Under the pieces are notes generated by a model. The model had not been told where the DNA came from, made no database searches, and saw only the letters and a list, made by a program, of their open reading frames with translations. The position numbers were made by a program, and so were the translations under genes. A stretch of 64,000 nucleotides of DNA, taken from positions 19,567,088-19,631,087 of the forward strand of contig OX465579.1 of assembly GCA_950022655.1 (NCBI GenBank), given 5' to 3'. Positions 13,926 to 24,249 of the stretch are shown here, piece by piece (positions within the stretch are counted from its first letter, which is position 1; each line of letters opens with the position of its first letter). The DNA is from Alentia gelatinosa. Its lineage: Eukaryota > Annelida > Polychaeta > Phyllodocida > Polynoidae.

Positions 13926-16900
13926 TTACAAATCCATTTTGACAATTGGTTTCTTAACCCTTGAACTTCTACGTGGAGGTGGAGTTGCCATTCCAGGTGA
14001 TTCAATATGAGGAGGTGGAGACCTCGGTATTGGAGTTTCTGCATGAATGGGAGTTTGTAGACGGACATTGGGTGACTCAGGTACATCTTCAACAGGCTCA
14101 GGTGGTTCAATTATACCTTTATCATTGTCCATAACAGGCAGTGTATCAGTAGTTGTTACATCTATACTAGTAGATACAAACTCAGATGGATCATATTCTG
14201 GAATATTATCTTGAACATGATCAGCCAATATATGATCAATATGCACAAAACAAGTAGCCTGTCCGATTTGTGCAACATAATTACGCGGACCACATACTTT
14301 CACAATCTTACCTCTAACCCAACGATCTGAACCTTTCTTGAGACCTTTTGTATTGTATTTGATACGAACTTTATCTCCTACATCGAAATGCCTTTCTCTG
14401 ATTCTACCATGATATAACTTCTGTTGCTCTTGTTTCTTTTCAACATGTTCAGCTAGATTCGGTTTCACTAAACTTAACCTTGTTCGTAACTGACGCTTAT
14501 ACAACAATTCAGACGGAGTCTTATCAGTAGTAGTATGAGGTGTCGTACGATATTTGAACAGAATATTTGCTAGTCGATGTTTTAATGACAACTTTTGATT
14601 CTCAAGAATATGTTTGTTCAACATCTCTTTTATCAGTCTTACAGATCTCTCTGCAGCTCCGTTCGTCGCTGCATGATATGGTGGAGAGAGAGTATGCTTT
14701 ATACAATTTTTATCACAAAATGTAGAAAACATTGATGAGACAAATTGAGGACCGTTGTCCGACACTAATTCTTCGGGTAAACCATGTCTAGCAAATATCA
14801 ATCTTAATTCGTCAATAGTTCTTTCAGCAGTTGTGCTTCGCATAGGAACAACTTCAATCCACTTGGAATGTGCATCAATCATAATAAGAAAATACATATT
14901 TTCCTTCTCAAAAAAGTCAATATGAATTCTTTGAAATGGACGCCTCGGCCATTTCCATGAATACAATGGAGAGGTTGCAGGAAGAGCACGGCTATCCTGA
15001 CAAATACTACAGCGGTACACAGCATTTTCTAGATCCTTATCAATACCAGTCCACCAAACATGTGACCTCGCTATACGCTTCATAGCACAAATACCAGGAT
15101 GCTCTGTATGCAATTCATCCATTATACCTGTACACAAACTAGTTGGAATTATTACACGAATTCCCCACAATAGACATCCGTTTTCAATGGATATTTCGGA
15201 TCTTCGTATAAAGTACGGTTTCAACTCTTCTCGATTGATATTTTCAGGCCAACCATTTGCAGCATAATCATAAACAATCTTCAGTATTGAATCGGTTTTG
15301 GTTTCTTTCGCTATAATATCAGCCTTTACAGGAAGAGTATCGACAAAATTGATACTGTATATCTTACTTTCTCTACCCACCTTCGAATTTTCATGTGGTA
15401 ACCTTGACAAACAATCTGCATTAGAATGGTCACATGATCTACGATATTTGATATCATAATCATATGCAGACAAAACTATCGCCCAACGCTGCATACGGGC
15501 AGCTGCTAAAGTTGGTATAGCATTTTTGGGACCTAAAATTGTCAAAAGTGGCTTATGGTCAGTTTCCAGAGTGAATTTTCTACCATACAGATATTGGTGA
15601 AATTTCTTAACACCAAATATAATAGATAAGGCTTCCTTCTCTATTTGAGCATAATTACGTTCGGATGAAGTTAGAGTACGAGATGCGTATGCAATAGGTC
15701 GCTCAGTACCATCCTCATAAATATGACTTATCACTGCACCAACACCATAACTAGATGCATCGCAAGCCAATTTGAGCGGTTTCTTCACATCATAATGTGC
15801 AAGTAATGCATCGCTACTCAATTTTGATTTCAACAAATCAAACGATTCTTGCTCAGACTTACCCCAGCTCCATTTGACTTCATTACGAAGTAATCTGTTC
15901 AATGGTGCAACAATAGTAGACATCTGTGGAATGAACTTAGAATAATACTGTACCATACCCAAGAACGATTTTAATTCACTTATATTTGTTGGAGCGGGAG
16001 CTTCTTTGATAGCTGTGACTTTGTCCTGTAATGGATGTACACCATTAGCATCAATACGATAACCCAAGTAATCAACACTTTCTTTCAAGAACTCACATTT
16101 TTCTCTTTTGAGTTTTACATTGTACTTGGCTAGTCTATTCAGAACTTTCTCTACAAGTTCAAGATGCTCTTTTTCATCTTTTGCACGGATCAATATATCA
16201 TCCTGAAAACAAATAACACCATCAATACCATGTAAGATCCTGTCCATGGTGGATTGAAAAATCTTAGAAGCAGGCTTAGCACCATATGCTAACTTAGTAT
16301 AACCATAGACACCCCGATGAGTATTAATAGACATCAATTTTCTACTCTCATCATCTAGATCAAGTTGAGCATATGCATGCGACAAGTCAAGTTTAGTAAA
16401 GATTTCACCACCTGTAAGAGAAGACATTAGATCTTGAACAGTAGGTAAAGCATATTTTTCATCTTCAATACATTCATTCACATGTACCTTATAGTCGCCA
16501 CATATTCTGACACTACCATCGGTTTTAGGTACAATAACAATGGGCGAGGCCCATTCAGTGTCCTCAGGTTTCATGGGTGTTATAACCTTGTTCTTTTCAA
16601 GTTTATCAAGTTCTGCATTGACCTGATCATATAAGGAGTAAGGCACTGGTCTTGCTTTGGCAAAATGAGGTGTGACATTGTCTTTGACCTTGATATGCGC
16701 CTTGAATCCTGAAATGCCCTCGTAGCTATCATGGAAAATATCCTCGTGTTCACCGAGAATATCGTTGAGTGTCTTTTCCTTACTCTCGATTCCAAAAATG
16801 TCATTCCAATCCAATTTGATTGCTTCGATCCAGTTTCGGCCAAACAGAATTGGTCGATTCACACAGTTCACAACTAGGATCGGTAGTTCCTTCTTTTGAC

Positions 16901-18017
16901 CCTTATATTCCACATCACATAGCAATTCCCCACAGACATGTATGTGAGCACCAGAATACACACGTAGCTTAACATCAGATTTTTTTAGTTTCTTACCGCG
17001 AAAGAATTTCCGAAATTTGTCGCAACCCATAACTGTGTAATCTGCAGCGGTATCCACTTGCATTTGAATAACTCGGTTGTTAACTACAACATCAACTGTG
17101 TACTTTTTCTTAGAGTTATCAGAGTTAGTTGAAAACAAGTTGTGAATGCCCAGGTCATCCTCACTATCATCACTAGAACCTGGTTGCTTGTCCATAGAAT
17201 GAACTTTTCCCTTACTCCCTTTCTTAGAGGATTTGGACTTGCATGAATTAGCCAAATGTCCCTTATGTTGGCATTTGTAACATGTCGCATCTTTGAACTT
17301 ACAGTCATCTGGACTATGATTGCCAAAACACCTAAAACATTTTACTTTCTTGGTATTCTTGCTAAACTGCTTAGATTTGTAAACCTTATTTACATCAGAA
17401 CTAGCAGCACTAGCAGATAAGCTAGACTTAAAATCCTTGGATTTTTTATGAGATTGCTCCATTTGCTGGGCAATAGTACAAGCTTTCTTAAAGTCTAGGC
17501 CTTCTGTGTTCAACAGTTTATCTTGGATAGGTTGTATATTTAGTCCGCAGACAAAACGGTCTCGTAAAGAACGGTTGAGATTATCACCAAAATTACAGTG
17601 AATTGCCAATTCTTTGAGAGCCAAAATGTAGTCATTCACTGACTCACCCTCCTTTCTGTTCCTAGTACCAAAATAAAATGACTCAGCTATTTCAAGAGGT
17701 GTTGGGTTGAAATGTTCCTCTAACTTCTTCACTAAATCCTCTAATTTAGTTTCACGTGGGACTTTGGGAGAAATAAGGTTAGCAAGCATTGTATAACATT
17801 CCGCTCCAATTTGTGACAGAAAAATGCCCCTTCTTTTTCTAGTGATAATTGCATTTTTCGCTTCCTGTGCTACTTTCACTGCATCATCACCGACAAGTTC
17901 TACAGTAACTAAATCCTCTCCATCAAAATATGCCTCCAACCTTTCACAATATGCCTTGAAAGTCTCCCTTTCTTTGATATAAGGCCCAATATTACAAGGT
18001 GTAGCCATTTTGATCAA
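13926..18017 (-). CDS. Gag-Pol polyprotein of the Ty3/gypsy element, 1363 codons, intact
   Basis: Makes and integrates the element's DNA copy. Domain order is typical of Ty3/gypsy. Gag comes first (residues 1 to about 225), then two CCHC zinc knuckles (CFRCFGNHSPDDC and CYKCQHKGHLANSC, about 225-265). The aspartic protease follows with VDTAADYTVMG, where DTAA replaces the usual DTGA. The reverse transcriptase has SPIVIVPKTDGSVRICGDY and the catalytic box FQDDILI. RNase H has LACDASSYGVGAV and ETDHKPLL. The integrase has the HHCC finger (HTEHPGICAMKRIARSHVWW and CSICQ) and a D-D-E core with HIDFF, LVSDNGPQF and ATNGAAERS. The tail is proline/basic. Gag and pol share one frame with no frameshift site. 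The short LTRs and organisation recall the Mag/SURL group, but that placement is inferred. The start at 18017 is the first Met, with a second Met three codons later. Confidence 0.96.
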   Translation of the reverse strand: MIKMATPCNIGPYIKERETFKAYCERLEAYFDGEDLVTVELVGDDAVKVAQEAKNAIITRKRRGIFLSQIGAECYTMLANLISPKVPRETKLEDLVKKLEEHFNPTPLEIAESFYFGTRNRKEGESVNDYILALKELAIHCNFGDNLNRSLRDRFVCGLNIQPIQDKLLNTEGLDFKKACTIAQQMEQSHKKSKDFKSSLSASAASSDVNKVYKSKQFSKNTKKVKCFRCFGNHSPDDCKFKDATCYKCQHKGHLANSCKSKSSKKGSKGKVHSMDKQPGSSDDSEDDLGIHNLFSTNSDNSKKKYTVDVVVNNRVIQMQVDTAADYTVMGCDKFRKFFRGKKLKKSDVKLRVYSGAHIHVCGELLCDVEYKGQKKELPILVVNCVNRPILFGRNWIEAIKLDWNDIFGIESKEKTLNDILGEHEDIFHDSYEGISGFKAHIKVKDNVTPHFAKARPVPYSLYDQVNAELDKLEKNKVITPMKPEDTEWASPIVIVPKTDGSVRICGDYKVHVNECIEDEKYALPTVQDLMSSLTGGEIFTKLDLSHAYAQLDLDDESRKLMSINTHRGVYGYTKLAYGAKPASKIFQSTMDRILHGIDGVICFQDDILIRAKDEKEHLELVEKVLNRLAKYNVKLKREKCEFLKESVDYLGYRIDANGVHPLQDKVTAIKEAPAPTNISELKSFLGMVQYYSKFIPQMSTIVAPLNRLLRNEVKWSWGKSEQESFDLLKSKLSSDALLAHYDVKKPLKLACDASSYGVGAVISHIYEDGTERPIAYASRTLTSSERNYAQIEKEALSIIFGVKKFHQYLYGRKFTLETDHKPLLTILGPKNAIPTLAAARMQRWAIVLSAYDYDIKYRRSCDHSNADCLSRLPHENSKVGRESKIYSINFVDTLPVKADIIAKETKTDSILKIVYDYAANGWPENINREELKPYFIRRSEISIENGCLLWGIRVIIPTSLCTGIMDELHTEHPGICAMKRIARSHVWWTGIDKDLENAVYRCSICQDSRALPATSPLYSWKWPRRPFQRIHIDFFEKENMYFLIMIDAHSKWIEVVPMRSTTAERTIDELRLIFARHGLPEELVSDNGPQFVSSMFSTFCDKNCIKHTLSPPYHAATNGAAERSVRLIKEMLNKHILENQKLSLKHRLANILFKYRTTPHTTTDKTPSELLYKRQLRTRLSLVKPNLAEHVEKKQEQQKLYHGRIRERHFDVGDKVRIKYNTKGLKKGSDRWVRGKIVKVCGPRNYVAQIGQATCFVHIDHILADHVQDNIPEYDPSEFVSTSIDVTTTDTLPVMDNDKGIIEPPEPVEDVPESPNVRLQTPIHAETPIPRSPPPHIESPGMATPPPRRSSRVKKPIVKMDL

Positions 18018-18284
18018 AATTTAGTACAGTGCAGTGCTTTTAAAACAGGTTGTTCACAGTACAAAAGTTCATCAGTAGTACAGAATGATGCTGTGGGCCT
18101 AGTGTCTTCAAAAGTGCACACACTATAGTTACATTCACTGTGACTCAGTACAGTCCCAATACACACCCACATCAAAGTCATCAAAATCTGCCAAATTTTA
18201 TGTCCAGCCAGTTCCACTCACCACCAATGGGTTCCTTGAAGTCAGGAAAATATACCTGCATAGATTAACAGCCTCAGTCGCCAA

Positions 18285-18436
18285 TGTAATATCTTTAAAT
18301 GGTGTGATTTAGGCTATGGACATAAGACTGAACTCAGTAGCATTGCTTTCATAGAAGAAGTGTATTATCGCTCATAAACGTCTCTCACGTAGTGCGGTAA
18401 CGGTGGCGCCGCCTAGTGTACAGTAGGAATACTACA
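18285..18436 (-). repeat. 5' LTR of the Ty3/gypsy element (152 bp)
   Basis: Identical to 13684-13835. It should contain the element's minus-strand promoter. No TATA box is obvious. The primer-binding site TTGGCGACTGAGGC follows it on the minus strand (18284-18271). Confidence 0.97.
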
Positions 18437-18588
18437 GAGATAAAATCAGAAACCCACTCAATGAAATTAACTTGGTCTGCACTCCACCTCATTTGACCAC
18501 AGAGTAATTCACTCAGCTTCACTTTGTGAATTACTCTGCAGTCAAACTCGGTGGAGTACAGACCAAGTTATTTCCATCTCATGGGTTT
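18437..18588 (+). repeat. Double-hairpin element H1, second hairpin
   Basis: The arm 18469-18497 pairs with 18541-18569, and inside it AGAGTAATTCAC (18501) pairs with GTGAATTACTCT (18526) around a CTCAGCTTC core. Outside, AAACCCA pairs with TGGGTTT near 18587. The arms contain the half-conserved motifs CACCTCATTTGAC and GTCAAACTCGGTG. In other copies the same positions read differently on both arms, so pairing is kept. Confidence 0.85.
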
Positions 18589-18879
18589 CCTTCTAATAAA
18601 CTTTAAAACACACTAGGACTTTCCACAAGTATGTTCTCCATCTTTTGAACATCCTACAGCAAGAAAGTGTGGAAGGAGAAAAGACCATGTAATAAGATAA
18701 TATGGAAGGACAACAATGGTCTTTGATGATTATGAAAGCCCTAGCACTAAGGACAGCACTCATCAATAGTGGACAAGAGGATGCTCTGGAGTTGTAGAAC
18801 ATTTTGCAGATGCAATGGTTCTGAATACAAAGAAGAAAGACTCCCTTTCTAACACCAAAAACTAACTGAGGTTCATAAC

Positions 18880-19785
18880 TCTTCGCAGAGAGAAACTAAC
18901 ACCTTGTGGTTGCACGACAATACATGCAGAAGCTGATGCTCATCTCTTGATTGTACAAACTGCAATTCAGTGTTCCAAATCATCCTCAACAGCAGCTGTT
19001 GGTGATAACACAGATCTACTCATTCTCCTTTGCTGCCATACCAATAGTGATGAGCTTCATCATATCTACTTTTTGTCAGAAAGAAAGACAAACAGCAAAA
19101 TACTGCAATTGTGCTGGAACATCAAATTAACAAGACAGACACTTGGCAATAACTGTCTGTGAGAATCCCTTAGTTGGACATACTTTACTAGGATGTGACA
19201 CAACATCAAGATTGCATAGTTTAGGAAAAGGAGCTGTCTTGAAACGGTTGATATCTAATGCATATTTCAAAATTTGGGTAGGAGAATTAAGTCAGAAAGA
19301 TATTGCCAGTACAGCTGAAAATGCTCTGGTGAGTATCTAATGGGAAAACCAGGGAAGACTGAACCAAATAAGATTGCAAAAGATATGTCAGAAAGTTGGC
19401 TCCAGCATATCTTCCGTTTAGCCACAGGCTTTACCCACAACATCATCTTCAGCATGCTTTCATTGCTTCAGGGTTTATCACCAAGTCCAGGCATGGAAAG
19501 GACACACTTTACAACCAACTGACTTGGGATGGCAGTCAGCCATTCAAAAATGATTCCAGTCATGACAGACAAGGAAGAAGTCTGAAGCATCTACTAGAGG
19601 TCATTTGATGCAACTGCAAATCAGAATGTTCATCACCAAGTAGTTTATGCCATAAAGCAGGCCTTAACTGTTTACCTGCATGTGAAGACTTCCATGTTAT
19701 ATATGAAAACACCTCAGCAGATTTTAATGATGATGAGACTCATTCAGTTTACATATTTGTCAGAAAATCTTAGTATCGATACTTA
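18880..19785 (+). pseudogene. Degraded asteroid-like PIN/FEN-type nuclease gene, transposon-associated type
   Basis: Reading frames on the plus strand give, in order, HAEADAHLLIVQTAIQC, VGDNTDLLILLCCHTN, then VGHTLLGCDTTSRLHSLGKG. Farther on, in other frames, are FRVYHQVQAWKG, LQPTDLGWQ and CNCKSECSS. The DTD and GCDTTS motifs are those of PIN/FEN-like asteroid-type proteins found in many copies in marine invertebrate genomes, followed by a cysteine-rich tail. Frameshifts and stops occur near 19165, 19340 and 19500, so it is dead. The family name is from memory of motifs and is only moderately certain. Confidence 0.55.
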
Positions 19786-19789
19786 GATT

Positions 19790-21170
19790 GATTCGGTGGA
19801 AAAATTGGATGGTGATGCTGACTCAAATCAGATGACCGTTTTCAATGTAACTAGATGGTTACAATCAGCAAAAGTTGATGATGGATGAATATAACATTTA
19901 TTTGTATTTCATTTGATGACAGCTTTAAAGAAGAGGCTATTAATATGACTATGATAATTATTATGGCACCTCAATGGAAAGTAATTTATAGAAGTGTAGA
20001 GGACTACACATACTGTTTATATTCAATGAGCTGAAAAAAGAATATCACGTAGAGTTGGTGTATTTATAAATACAAGATGGCTGATAGGTCATGATATTTT
20101 AGCTAAGCCATAACATTTAATAAGCTGAAACAATGACAACATTTGAAATTAAAATCATCCCCTGTGATTTTCCTTAAAACTGTTTCAAGGGCGGTATTGA
20201 TGTATTGCCAAAATAGCATTTCCTTATTATGGTGCCCCACAGCAATTAAGATATAGAGTTGGAGATTCATATGAGATCACAGATACAAGGATACTTTTAA
20301 AAGCCATTTTTTAATATTGATTGAAAATGTTATTTGATAGCCTTTACTAGATATCAAGAAATAAGCATTGAAACTATGATAAACCTGGAACAGCCTATCA
20401 GCAAAAAGGTTAATAACTAGGCTACCTACCGGGGTATGTAATTTTCATAATTAGATGAGCTGTTAAATTATGTAGATAATTATTTTAGGAGATTCTGCAT
20501 CTGAAAATCAATTGTTTATCTTTTTAAATTACTTGAAAATGCCATCAGAAGTCGTTTTATGTCAAGTTGTACACAGCTGTAGCCTGTAGGTGTTTTGCAG
20601 GCCATATTTGATTTTTGCAAAATAAGCATATTCCCCAAAGGGGACTTTGGCGGATTTATAGTATGTTGTTTTGGGGACCTCTCTGAAATGCATTGTGAAG
20701 AAAAAATTGTATTGCAATTTGTGGTGGGTCAAATCCTAAATTGACTAGACTATGAGGATTTGTTTCCTGAGCCTGTAGGCCTACTCAGTGACAATTTTCA
20801 GATATGAGAGCATATAGGCTATTTGGGATGGAAATATCCATGAGCTCATTTATATCCATTCATCTCATCGCCCATCTCCCAATACTCATCAATCTCAATG
20901 TTACTGTTACTAAATTAGATTTATAACTCTATCAACCTGAATTTGATTGTAATACCTTTAAATTGACATATTCTTGATGTGATCTGCTGGCCTGGATTGA
21001 AAACCAAATATAATGTTTGAATCTATGACCTAATAAATAATAAAAATATATTATGTAGATACTCCTGCACACAACCCTACTCCTAGACAGAGAGAGAAAC
21101 AAGCACTACACACCAAAACAAGGATGGGTTGACACTCACAGAAATAGAAAGTAGAGGTAGCCTACATTGT
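19790..21170. other. AT-rich stretch without a supported gene
   Basis: Low-complexity AT-rich sequence with short frames only. It may include the untranslated remainder of the element at 18880-19785. No inverted repeats or coding motifs were recognised. Confidence 0.4.
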
Positions 21171-21289
21171 ATAAATTTATATATGGTCTACCACAAACGT
21201 TACACCGTGCACGGCCGCGTTCGTGAGAGCGTGCTTGTGATAGCCATCTAGTGAGAGTTGGCCACACTAACGGAAGGCCTCCTTCAATA

Positions 21290-21386
21290 ATAGATGGCGC
21301 CATGGTATCCACCGGAACAAAGATGGCCTCTTGTGTACAGAAGCTGGCATCTTTGACATCTTCGACACCGATATTTTGTTAAAAAC
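21290..21386 (+). other. Possible first exon with strong splice donor
   Basis: A locally GC/CpG-richer block (21200-21390) carries ATGGCCTCTTGTGTACAGAA, giving about 19 codons before TAA. It then ends at AAAAAC followed by gtaagt, a strong plus-strand donor, at 21386/21387. It could be a 5' untranslated first exon of a plus-strand gene, possibly the Star-like gene 5 kb downstream. No acceptor was paired with it. The call is tentative. Confidence 0.25.
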
Positions 21387-21613
21387 GTAAGTTTAATTGT
21401 TATAACACGTCCATTTATAGCTACCAGAGAGTAAATGAGTAGTTCTTTATTCAATGCAATTCAATACTAGAAGGTATTTTACTGTTTGTGTGCGTGTGTT
21501 GCCGCTTTTAATTAGGGTTTACTTCTTTGTCACTTGTAAGTTGTAGTTGTATAGGCTATAGCCAGTATACCCGACCTAGTCCGAGAGGCTCTGACTGTTT
21601 AGCGGTGCTGCGG

Positions 21614-22082
21614 ACAGTCAGAGAGCACAACAGCTTATTCCTATAGTAGAGAAAACCACTTCCTTAGTTTTGGGTATTTCTGTCAATGTCAGTGCATGTT
21701 TCTGCGCCCTTACCTTCACAGGTGTATAATAAATCCTTTTTGATGATAAGAACTCCTTTTTTGTTTCTTGGGTTGCTTTTTGAAGCCTTTTTGTACAACT
21801 CATTTGACCACATTTCACTACTTCTACTTCTCCCAACTGCAGAATGCCTTGACATGTATTTTACAAACATTGGCTGTTCTATTATTTAGAACTAATGCAA
21901 AGGTAGGAAATTACTGTCATTTTACTGCATTTTCCCTCAGGAAGCTGTCTACCACAAAATTAGAAAGATTCTACCTCTATTTTAAAAATGCAAAACACCT
22001 GCTGATCTGAGATGTACCAATCTGGTCGACCAGTTTGCATAGAGCTCTATGGGTGTGCTCTCTGACTGTGCTCTCTGACTGT
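21614..22082. repeat. Inverted-repeat-bounded segment, about 470 bp
   Basis: ACAGTCAGAGAGCACAAC (21614-21631) is mirrored by GTGTGCTCTCTGACTGT at 22053-22069, and the right end is duplicated in tandem (22068-22082). It looks like a non-autonomous element with short terminal inverted repeats. The interior is not coding. Confidence 0.45.
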
Positions 22083-22480
22083 ACCCCTGGTAGTGGTACC
22101 TGCCTAGGTAAAGTATTCACCCTGATCTCTATTCAGGGGTGAACAGCTAACCTTTGTTATTAGGCAAGGCACTGTGCAGTTAGAGAACCAACGAGGAAAA
22201 CTGATCAAAATGGCTGCATTTGAGAACCAGCCAAGATCCACTGGAAAACTACTCTAATACACAGTTATAAAGTATTAAAGAGTCAGCTATTTTAAAGGTT
22301 GGGAAAGACAAATGAGTAAATATCTATCAATTCAATTTTGTTTTCATACATGTCAGATTGCAGCCAGTGAGAAATGACCCGGTGGAGGGCTCTATGGCAA
22401 AGGAACCCGGCCCTGTACAGGGCCGGGTACCGGTACACTGGCAAGTACCTACCGTACTTATATAGAACGTCCTGACCATG

Positions 22481-22795
22481 CTGTACAATTCACAGAACAA
22501 GATGGTAATTTACGGTTTGTACAGACCGAGGCATTTATGCTGAGTTCCGTACAAACGGTAAATTATCATCGAGTTCTGAGACTTGTACAAGCATGTTTGG
22601 ACGATGTATATTTACTATATACCCGAAATTTAAAAAAAAATCAATTTCATTTGGCTTAACAACCAATTTTTTAATAAACGTGTATGGCAAGGTGGTCCAT
22701 ATTTTTAGTGTATGGACCAGCGGTCCGTACAGTATTTTTACATCATATGCCGAAACAGTGCGTATTTACAGTGTATACGGCATGGGCATATAGTA
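22481..22795. repeat. Cluster of three hairpins
   Basis: Hairpin 1 spans 22481-22591. Paired stretches include CTGTACAA with TTGTACAAG, CAGAAC with GTTCTG, and TAATTTAC plus GTTTGTAC with their complements. Hairpin 2 near 22692-22725 pairs TGGTCCATA with TATGGACCA. Hairpin 3 near 22718-22738 pairs TGTATGGACC with GGTCCGTACA, overlapping hairpin 2. ATGCCG and CGGCAT frame 22747-22788. No coding signal. Confidence 0.6.
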
Positions 22796-23052
22796 ATATA
22801 CTCTATAGATCTATCTAGTACCGTAGGCATTGAGTTGTAACTTGTACGGTTATTCATATTGGATTGTTTTGAATGCAGTAAACAACCTGTAGTTGCAGAC
22901 TAATAATCTTCTTGGTTTTGCTAATACATAGATGTAACTCACTTGGCTCATGGTTTGTTTTGTAGCATACCTGCTCACATCTTTAAATTTTAATATCTCC
23001 AGTTTATGGGGATGATGGAAGAGCGAGCTTTTGTACCAATGAATTTGTGCCC

Positions 23053-23071
23053 GATGATGATGATGATGATG

Positions 23072-23135
<64 letters not shown>

Positions 23136-23152
23136 TAGTAATAATAATAAAT
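23053..23152 (+). repeat. Microsatellite (GAT)n then (AAT)n
   Basis: About seven GAT units pass into more than twenty AAT units with a few interruptions at the right end. It explains the poly-Ile and poly-Tyr open frames on the two strands. Confidence 0.95.
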
Positions 23153-23283
23153 TGTGACATAATGATTAAAAGAAAAGAAAAACAACACGACTAAAGATGT
23201 ATTTCTGTCAATACAAGCACGTCATCCAAGTTGGTGAAACAAGTGAGAATTTGCTTATATCTCTTGGTGCTACTTAAAGGGCT

Positions 23284-23534
23284 GGTTCCACCAACACGAT
23301 GGATTTGCCGTGGTATTTATTGGTGTACTGGTATCTTGTTGCATCTTACAGTGTTAGGATATGTCATATCTCCTATGTCGCGATACGTAGCGCGCGGTGT
23401 CATGTGTCTATTTAGGTGTACCACCACCACGACACCTCAAGACACATCGCGGCAGATATAAGATTGAAGCAGATTTAGCAAGACAACCAAATCGGGCCTA
23501 ATCTCGCTACATCTTATGTGTTGGTGGAATCACC
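23284..23534. mobile_element. MITE family A, copy 1 (251 bp)
   Basis: GGTTCCACCAACAC at the left is the reverse complement of the right end TGTGTTGGTGGAATCACC, allowing one mismatch. Subterminal sequence (caccacgacacctcaagaca, cgcggcagatataag) is shared with the longer copy at 30821-31323. No ORF, so it is non-autonomous. Confidence 0.7.
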
Positions 23535-24139
23535 ACTCAACCCACACATGTATACGCCCAGAAAGACGTCTACAGACATACCGGTAACAGAGAAAGGCTA
23601 CCGGTATATTGGTATTCCAGAGTGGTTTCCCCACACCGTCCCCTCACAATTCTGAAATGAAATGAGTCCATAAAGCGAACATCAGGTGTCCCCGTATATG
23701 AGATCAAGTAGCCTGTCAGTTTTGAAAAAAAATACAGATCTGGCAGGTGATGACCTGCCCTATGGAACACCTTGGCAGCTGTCTACGCCATCGCCTGCCA
23801 GTCGCCAGCTGTTGGTTGAGGAGCACTGGCTGCTGGTTGAGTATCATCGGCGTTGGTTGGGGCGATGGGCCACCGGCCGACTCAAATAATCATTTTTGTC
23901 CCCCATTTACCACCCAGGGCCTACCGCGACGTCATAATCAACCTCAAACCACCTGAAATATTTGCAAGTTCTCGCCTTCCTGGCATCAGAGCTCCCAGCT
24001 GGCAAAAACTGATTTATTAGTTTTAGCAGGGTCTCAGCCATGGCGGTCAAGTAGGTTTGATGAGTGTACGGCTCCTGCATCGATTGCCCCCACTGCAATG
24101 AATTCAGTCAGAGACTCCGGGCCATACCCGGGAAGTGCA

Positions 24140-24245
24140 AACCTGTGAGTGGAGGCTGAAAGTTTTTGCAGGATTTCAGCACCAGAGTGTCTGATACACA
24201 TCAACCCTTATCTTTATTTACCTTCCTTGTTCAGTTAAATGCTTT
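24140..24245 (+). repeat. Dispersed repeat, copy 2 (first copy at 4950-5085)
   Basis: Same order of blocks as the first copy: gtgagtggag, aaagttt, gatttcagcaccagagt, cttatctttatttacctt and ttgttcag. Confidence 0.6.
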
Positions 24246-24249
24246 CATT

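Larger units (their letters stand above)
13684..18436 (-). mobile_element. Full-length young Ty3/gypsy LTR retrotransposon
   Basis: Two 152-bp direct repeats (13684-13835 and 18285-18436), identical base for base, begin TG and end CA and flank a 4.4-kb interior. The target duplication gagat is at 13679-13683 and 18437-18441. On the minus strand the 5' LTR is followed directly by TTGGCGACTGAGGC, a probable tRNA primer-binding site. The 3' LTR is preceded by the purine tract AAGGAGGGAGGAA. Identical LTRs imply very recent insertion. A single long frame encodes gag-pol. The LTRs are short for the superfamily. Confidence 0.97.

Noticed and set aside
18014..18217. 67-codon frame just upstream of the gag-pol start
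   Set aside because: It lies in the element's untranslated leader, has no gag-like sequence and only touches the gag-pol start by chance.
22850..23194. Poly-Tyr/His and poly-Met/Ile open frames
   Set aside because: These are translations of the GAT/AAT microsatellite.
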